This document shows, piece by piece, positions 61,610 through 64,000 of a DNA stretch of 64,000 nucleotides. The stretch comes from Anabaenopsis elenkinii CCIBt3563. GTDB taxonomy: Bacteria; Cyanobacteriota; Cyanobacteriia; Cyanobacteriales; Nostocaceae. The notes under the pieces are model-generated. The model saw nothing but the letters and a program-made list of their open reading frames with translations. It had not been told where the DNA came from and searched no databases. The stretch is taken from assembly GCF_015245355.1 (NCBI RefSeq), contig NZ_CP063311.1:4321159-4385158 (forward strand). Direction: 5' to 3'. The position numbers were made by a program, and so were the translations under genes. The number at the start of each line of letters is the position of its first letter. Positions within the stretch are counted from its first letter, which is position 1.

Positions 61610-61882
61610 ATGGAAATCAAAATTGAGCATCAACCAAGTCAACAACGCCTCAACCAGTTGGGTGTATTTCAGTGGGAAATTTGGCAAAAAGAAATATCAA
61701 AATTTCCCTGGACTTATGATACTCAAGAAACTTGTTATTTTTTGTTAGGTGATGTCGTTGTTACCCCTGATAATGGACAAGCAGTGAAAATAGGAAAAGG
61801 TGATTTAGTGACTTTTCCAGCCGGTATGTCTTGTGTATGGGAAATCACCAGCGACGTGAAAAAACATTACTGCTTTGATTAG
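61610..61882 (+). CDS. Cupin-domain protein
   Basis: The 90-residue protein is a small single cupin of the ureidoglycine-aminohydrolase-like type. The pattern includes PWTYDTQETCYFLLGDVVVT, GKGDLVTFPAGMSCVWEI and a final KHYCFD. The function is unknown. ATG 61610 is chosen, and the upstream extension to 61553 overlaps the preceding gene and is not cupin-like. It ends in a strong terminator. Confidence 0.82.
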   Translation: MEIKIEHQPSQQRLNQLGVFQWEIWQKEISKFPWTYDTQETCYFLLGDVVVTPDNGQAVKIGKGDLVTFPAGMSCVWEITSDVKKHYCFD

Positions 61883-61974
61883 CCAAGAATCATGAATTAA
61901 TTTCCTGGTCTTTTGGTTTCTTTGATTCTCCAGAATGCAAACATCTCTACAGTGACTAGGAATTAAATAGCAGG

Positions 61975-62013
61975 ATAGGGGACATAGTGGCGCTGTGTCT
62001 CCTATAATTTTTT
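61975..62013 (+). terminator. Intrinsic terminator after the cupin gene
   Basis: ATAGGGGACATAG (61975-61987) pairs with CTGTGTCTCCTAT (61993-62005) through 13 pairs, two of them G-U, around a 5-nt loop. AATTTTTT follows. This is a strong terminator. Confidence 0.88.
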
Positions 62014-62180
62014 ATCTAGCAGTGATTAAATACCTGTATTCTTGAACTAATTTGCCAACTTAAAATTGAAGTATCAGTAATAAACAAAAAAAGTTATTTT
62101 TTATAGCAACCGCCAAGGTAATTTAAGCATAAACTATAAGTAGTCCCTTTTCATGTGAAGCGATCGCTTGCTACAGGTAT

Positions 62181-62567
62181 ATGCCCAAGCCGTACAGTTA
62201 CGACCTTCGTCAAAAAGTAATCCAAGCGATTGAACTCGATGGCTTGAAGAAAACTCAAGCCAGTCAAATGTTTAATATTAGTCGCAACACCATCACCCTA
62301 TGGTTGAAGCGAAAAACCGAAACGGGGGACTTCCAAGCCTTGCCTAATCAGCGTCCTGGGAATGGTCACAAAATTACCGATTGGGAAAAATTTCGTGAGT
62401 TTGCTTCCGTACATGGCGATAAAACCCAAGTAGAGATGGCCTCACTTTGGCCTGAAGAAATTAGCGATCGCACAATCTCAAGAGCTTTGAAAAAAATTGG
62501 TTTTACGCGAAAAAAAAGACTTATGGCTACCGTGAGCGCGATGAGGTCAAACGACAGGCTTTCGTAA
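62181..62567 (+). CDS. IS630 transposase, N-terminal helix-turn-helix part (copy 2)
   Basis: The 128-residue product is identical to that of copy 1. The run of eight A residues (62510-62517) is at the point where the FTRKK sequence should continue as KTYGYRERDE in the -1 frame. Slippage there would fuse it to the frame that ends at 63055. Confidence 0.9.
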   Translation: MPKPYSYDLRQKVIQAIELDGLKKTQASQMFNISRNTITLWLKRKTETGDFQALPNQRPGNGHKITDWEKFREFASVHGDKTQVEMASLWPEEISDRTISRALKKIGFTRKKRLMATVSAMRSNDRLS

Positions 62568-62572
62568 CGCAG

Positions 62573-63055
62573 TTGTCTGAGTTACCTGTGGAGAAGATTG
62601 TATACCTCGATGAGTCAGGAATGGACAACCGAGACCAGTATGATTACGGTTGGAACTCAAAAGGACAGCGCTTCCATGCACTTAAATCAGGTCGTCGTGA
62701 AGGTCGGGTGAACATAATTGCCGCGCTGTGTAACCATAAGCTGATAGCTCCTTTCACTGTTGAGGGTGCGTGTAATCGAATAGTATTTGAGACTTGGCTT
62801 GAAGCTTGTTTGCTTCCCACACTCAAACCAGGACAGGTTGTGGTGATGGATAATGCCACATTTCATAAAGGTGGGCGCATTCAACAACTGATTCAGTACG
62901 CAGGGTGTGAAGTGCTGTACCTACCACCTTATTCTCCAGACCTGAATCAGATTGAAAAATGTTGGTCTTGGTTAAAAAGTCGAATCCGCAAAAAACTTGA
63001 GCGGTTTGATTCTTTACGAGATGCCATTGAGGATGTCTTGCTTTTTGCGTCCTAA
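62573..63055 (+). CDS. IS630 transposase, C-terminal DDE catalytic part (copy 2)
   Basis: The 160-residue frame holds the catalytic acidic triad (LDESG, MDNATFH, NQIEKCW). It is identical to the copy 1 product and in the -1 frame relative to the preceding frame. It is probably expressed as a frameshift fusion. Confidence 0.9.
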   Translation: MSELPVEKIVYLDESGMDNRDQYDYGWNSKGQRFHALKSGRREGRVNIIAALCNHKLIAPFTVEGACNRIVFETWLEACLLPTLKPGQVVVMDNATFHKGGRIQQLIQYAGCEVLYLPPYSPDLNQIEKCWSWLKSRIRKKLERFDSLRDAIEDVLLFAS

Positions 63056-63073
63056 CCTCCTTGGCGGTTGCTA

Positions 63074-63365
63074 TAGCTAAACAAGTAATATAATCTTTGA
63101 CTAGCTGAATCAATGTACTCGGACGTAGACTGATTGTACCGGGAAAAGCGGTATGATGTAGTGCCATGCCCACACTGATTGTAGGACTAACCATTGCTTG
63201 AGTTGCTTCACCCACACCACATGCGATCGCCTCTGCACAAATAGCATCAGTCCCAATTAAGCCTGTGGGGCCATGTTGTTCCGTCGAACCAATGGGTATA
63301 ATAATACTCTGAGATTCTTGTAAATAGGTCTCAACTTCTTGCCAAGTGCTTAAATTTAGTAACAT
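63074..63365 (-). pseudogene. Creatininase-family gene cut by IS630
   Basis: About 95 N-terminal residues of a creatininase (creatinine amidohydrolase) family protein are readable: IPIGSTEQHGPTGLIGTDAI with the metal-binding Glu, His and Asp, then GMALHHTAFPGTISLRPS. The frame runs into the IS630 end at 63075 and continues in unrelated element sequence. The C-terminal two thirds, including the expected NGHGGN motif, is not found on the other side of the element. The gene is therefore a remnant. Confidence 0.85.
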
Positions 63366-63390
63366 TGTGTGAGATAATTTAGCTTAATAG

Positions 63391-63450
63391 TATAGCATTT
63401 CCCATGCTCGTAAGGTACAAAGTTTTTTAGTTTTAGGGAACAGGGAATAA
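63391..63450 (+). repeat. Dispersed intergenic repeat, copy D
   Basis: TATAGCATTTCCCATGCTCG, AAGGTACAAAG, TTTTTTAGTTTTAGGG and AACAGGGAATAA follow in order. It is the closest match to copy A and lies between the creatininase remnant and the pentapeptide gene. Confidence 0.85.
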
Positions 63451-63558
63451 TTTTCTGTATACTTTATTACAGTGATAAAGGCTTGAGCCAATTTTTAGTA
63501 TTTTTTGAAAACTCCTCTACTACTTCATGGGGATTACCATCACACCCGGAGCTAATTC

Positions 63559-63969
63559 TCAGTCAATAGATTCACAAACTAATCCATGTAGTTGTGTAGC
63601 ACTATTGAATTTGCAGTGTTGCATACAACTACCTGTCAGAGTGGTGTTATGGAAGTTTGCAGCTATTAAGTTTGATTGCGATAAATTCGCCCCAGTCAGA
63701 TTCGCCCCAGTCAGATTCGCTCCAGTCAGATTCGCTCCAGTCAGATTCGCTCCAGTCAGATTCGCTCCAGTCAGATTCGCCCCTTTTAAGTTAGATCCTT
63801 TCAAATTAGCGTGATGCAGGTCAGCGCCATTAAGGTTTGTGTAACTCAGGTTAGCATTCATCAGGTTAGCGGTATAGGAGTCAGCTTCAGCACCTTGATT
63901 TTTTCGCCTCCACTCATTCCAAATTGCCACAACCTCTTGCAGACTTTCCAAATTCTCTTTAGTTGCCAT
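63559..63969 (-). CDS. Pentapeptide-repeat protein
   Basis: The 136-residue protein has a helical N-terminus of about 30 residues ([14 protein letters not shown]), then about 16 pentapeptide units of the A(N/D)LxX type, including seven near-identical NLTGA units. Such repeats fold into a right-handed quadrilateral beta-helix. Functions range from DNA mimicry to unknown lumenal or cytoplasmic roles, and this one is unassigned. ATG 63969 is chosen over TTG 63975. The middle is encoded by a tandem DNA repeat. Confidence 0.85.
   Translation of the reverse strand: MATKENLESLQEVVAIWNEWRRKNQGAEADSYTANLMNANLSYTNLNGADLHHANLKGSNLKGANLTGANLTGANLTGANLTGANLTGANLTGANLSQSNLIAANFHNTTLTGSCMQHCKFNSATQLHGLVCESID
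63686..63775 (-). repeat. Six tandem 15-bp repeats inside the pentapeptide gene
   Basis: Units of TTCGC(C/T)CCAGTCAGA repeat six times without spacer, varying at one silent position, and a seventh diverged unit follows. Each unit encodes one pentapeptide. The near identity at DNA level points to recent expansion. Confidence 0.9.
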
Positions 63970-64000
63970 GATCAATTTTCGATGCTTGTTCTTGATACTT

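Larger units (their letters stand above)
62102..63075 (+). mobile_element. IS630-family insertion sequence, copy 2
   Basis: It has the same 974-bp length, the same 17-bp terminal inverted repeats (TATAGCAACCGCCAAGG) and the same encoded proteins as copy 1 at 15472-16445, but lies in the opposite orientation. Its right end interrupts a creatininase-like gene. Confidence 0.94.

Noticed and set aside
63686..63775. Short regular repeats as a CRISPR array.
   Set aside because: The 15-bp units are directly adjacent with no spacers and encode pentapeptides in frame.

Overview
The window looks like chromosomal DNA of a heterocyst-forming, nitrogen-fixing filamentous cyanobacterium (order Nostocales). 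The reasons are the many HIP1 sites (GCGATCGC), a sucrose synthase, a cyanobacterial MPBQ/MSBQ methyltransferase, a Mo-dependent nitrogenase C-terminal domain protein, and a long polysaccharide cluster carrying genes that look like hepC and hepA, the heterocyst envelope polysaccharide genes. The genus cannot be fixed from the sequence alone.

Layout. Positions 1-10.4 kb hold tRNA-His, susA, two paralogous peptidoglycan-binding proteins, a complete IS4-family element with a 9-bp target duplication, a GH57/DUF3536 carbohydrate enzyme and a type II NADH dehydrogenase. Positions 10.6-15.4 kb hold a tight four-gene operon: an unknown 112-residue protein, a MotA-like ion-channel protein with a long coiled-coil tail (ZorA-like), a MotB/OmpA-like protein (ZorB-like) and an EH_Signature protein (ZorC-like). 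It ends in a strong intrinsic terminator and no ZorD helicase follows. An IS630 copy comes next. Positions 16.4-22.1 kb continue with a PsiE-like membrane protein, an actin-like ParM protein with an overlapping partner, an HNH nuclease, a large dynamin-like GTPase and a GIY-YIG nuclease. This stretch reads as an accessory, possibly defence-related region.

Positions 22.2-31.9 kb are more ordinary: an RNA m5C methyltransferase, a DUF2157/GDYXXLXY pair, a seven-bladed WD40 protein, a DUF2795 protein, FtsH and an AI-2E family transporter. After a 1.2-kb AT-rich gap, 33.1-36.9 kb encodes a TerY-type vWA protein, a PP2C phosphatase and a kinase/zinc-ribbon/TPR protein. This is the TerY-P phospho-signalling triad.

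Positions 37.2-58.2 kb form one co-oriented exopolysaccharide cluster. It contains CDP-sugar synthesis genes (rfbF, rfbG, an epimerase, a SAF-domain oxidoreductase), eight putative glycosyltransferases counting the hepC-like initiating transferase separately, a Wzc-like chain-length protein with a degenerate P-loop, HepA-like ABC exporter, an acyltransferase fused to a GAF domain, and an O-antigen-ligase-like protein. Together these could make an activated deoxysugar, assemble repeat units on lipid, export them and ligate or polymerise them, most likely for the heterocyst envelope. The final part (58-64 kb) holds the MPBQ methyltransferase, a [4Fe-4S]-type CysH, the nitrogenase-associated protein with a cupin, a second identical IS630 copy that has cut a creatininase gene, and a pentapeptide-repeat protein. 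A dispersed repeat of about 60 bp occurs four times between genes.
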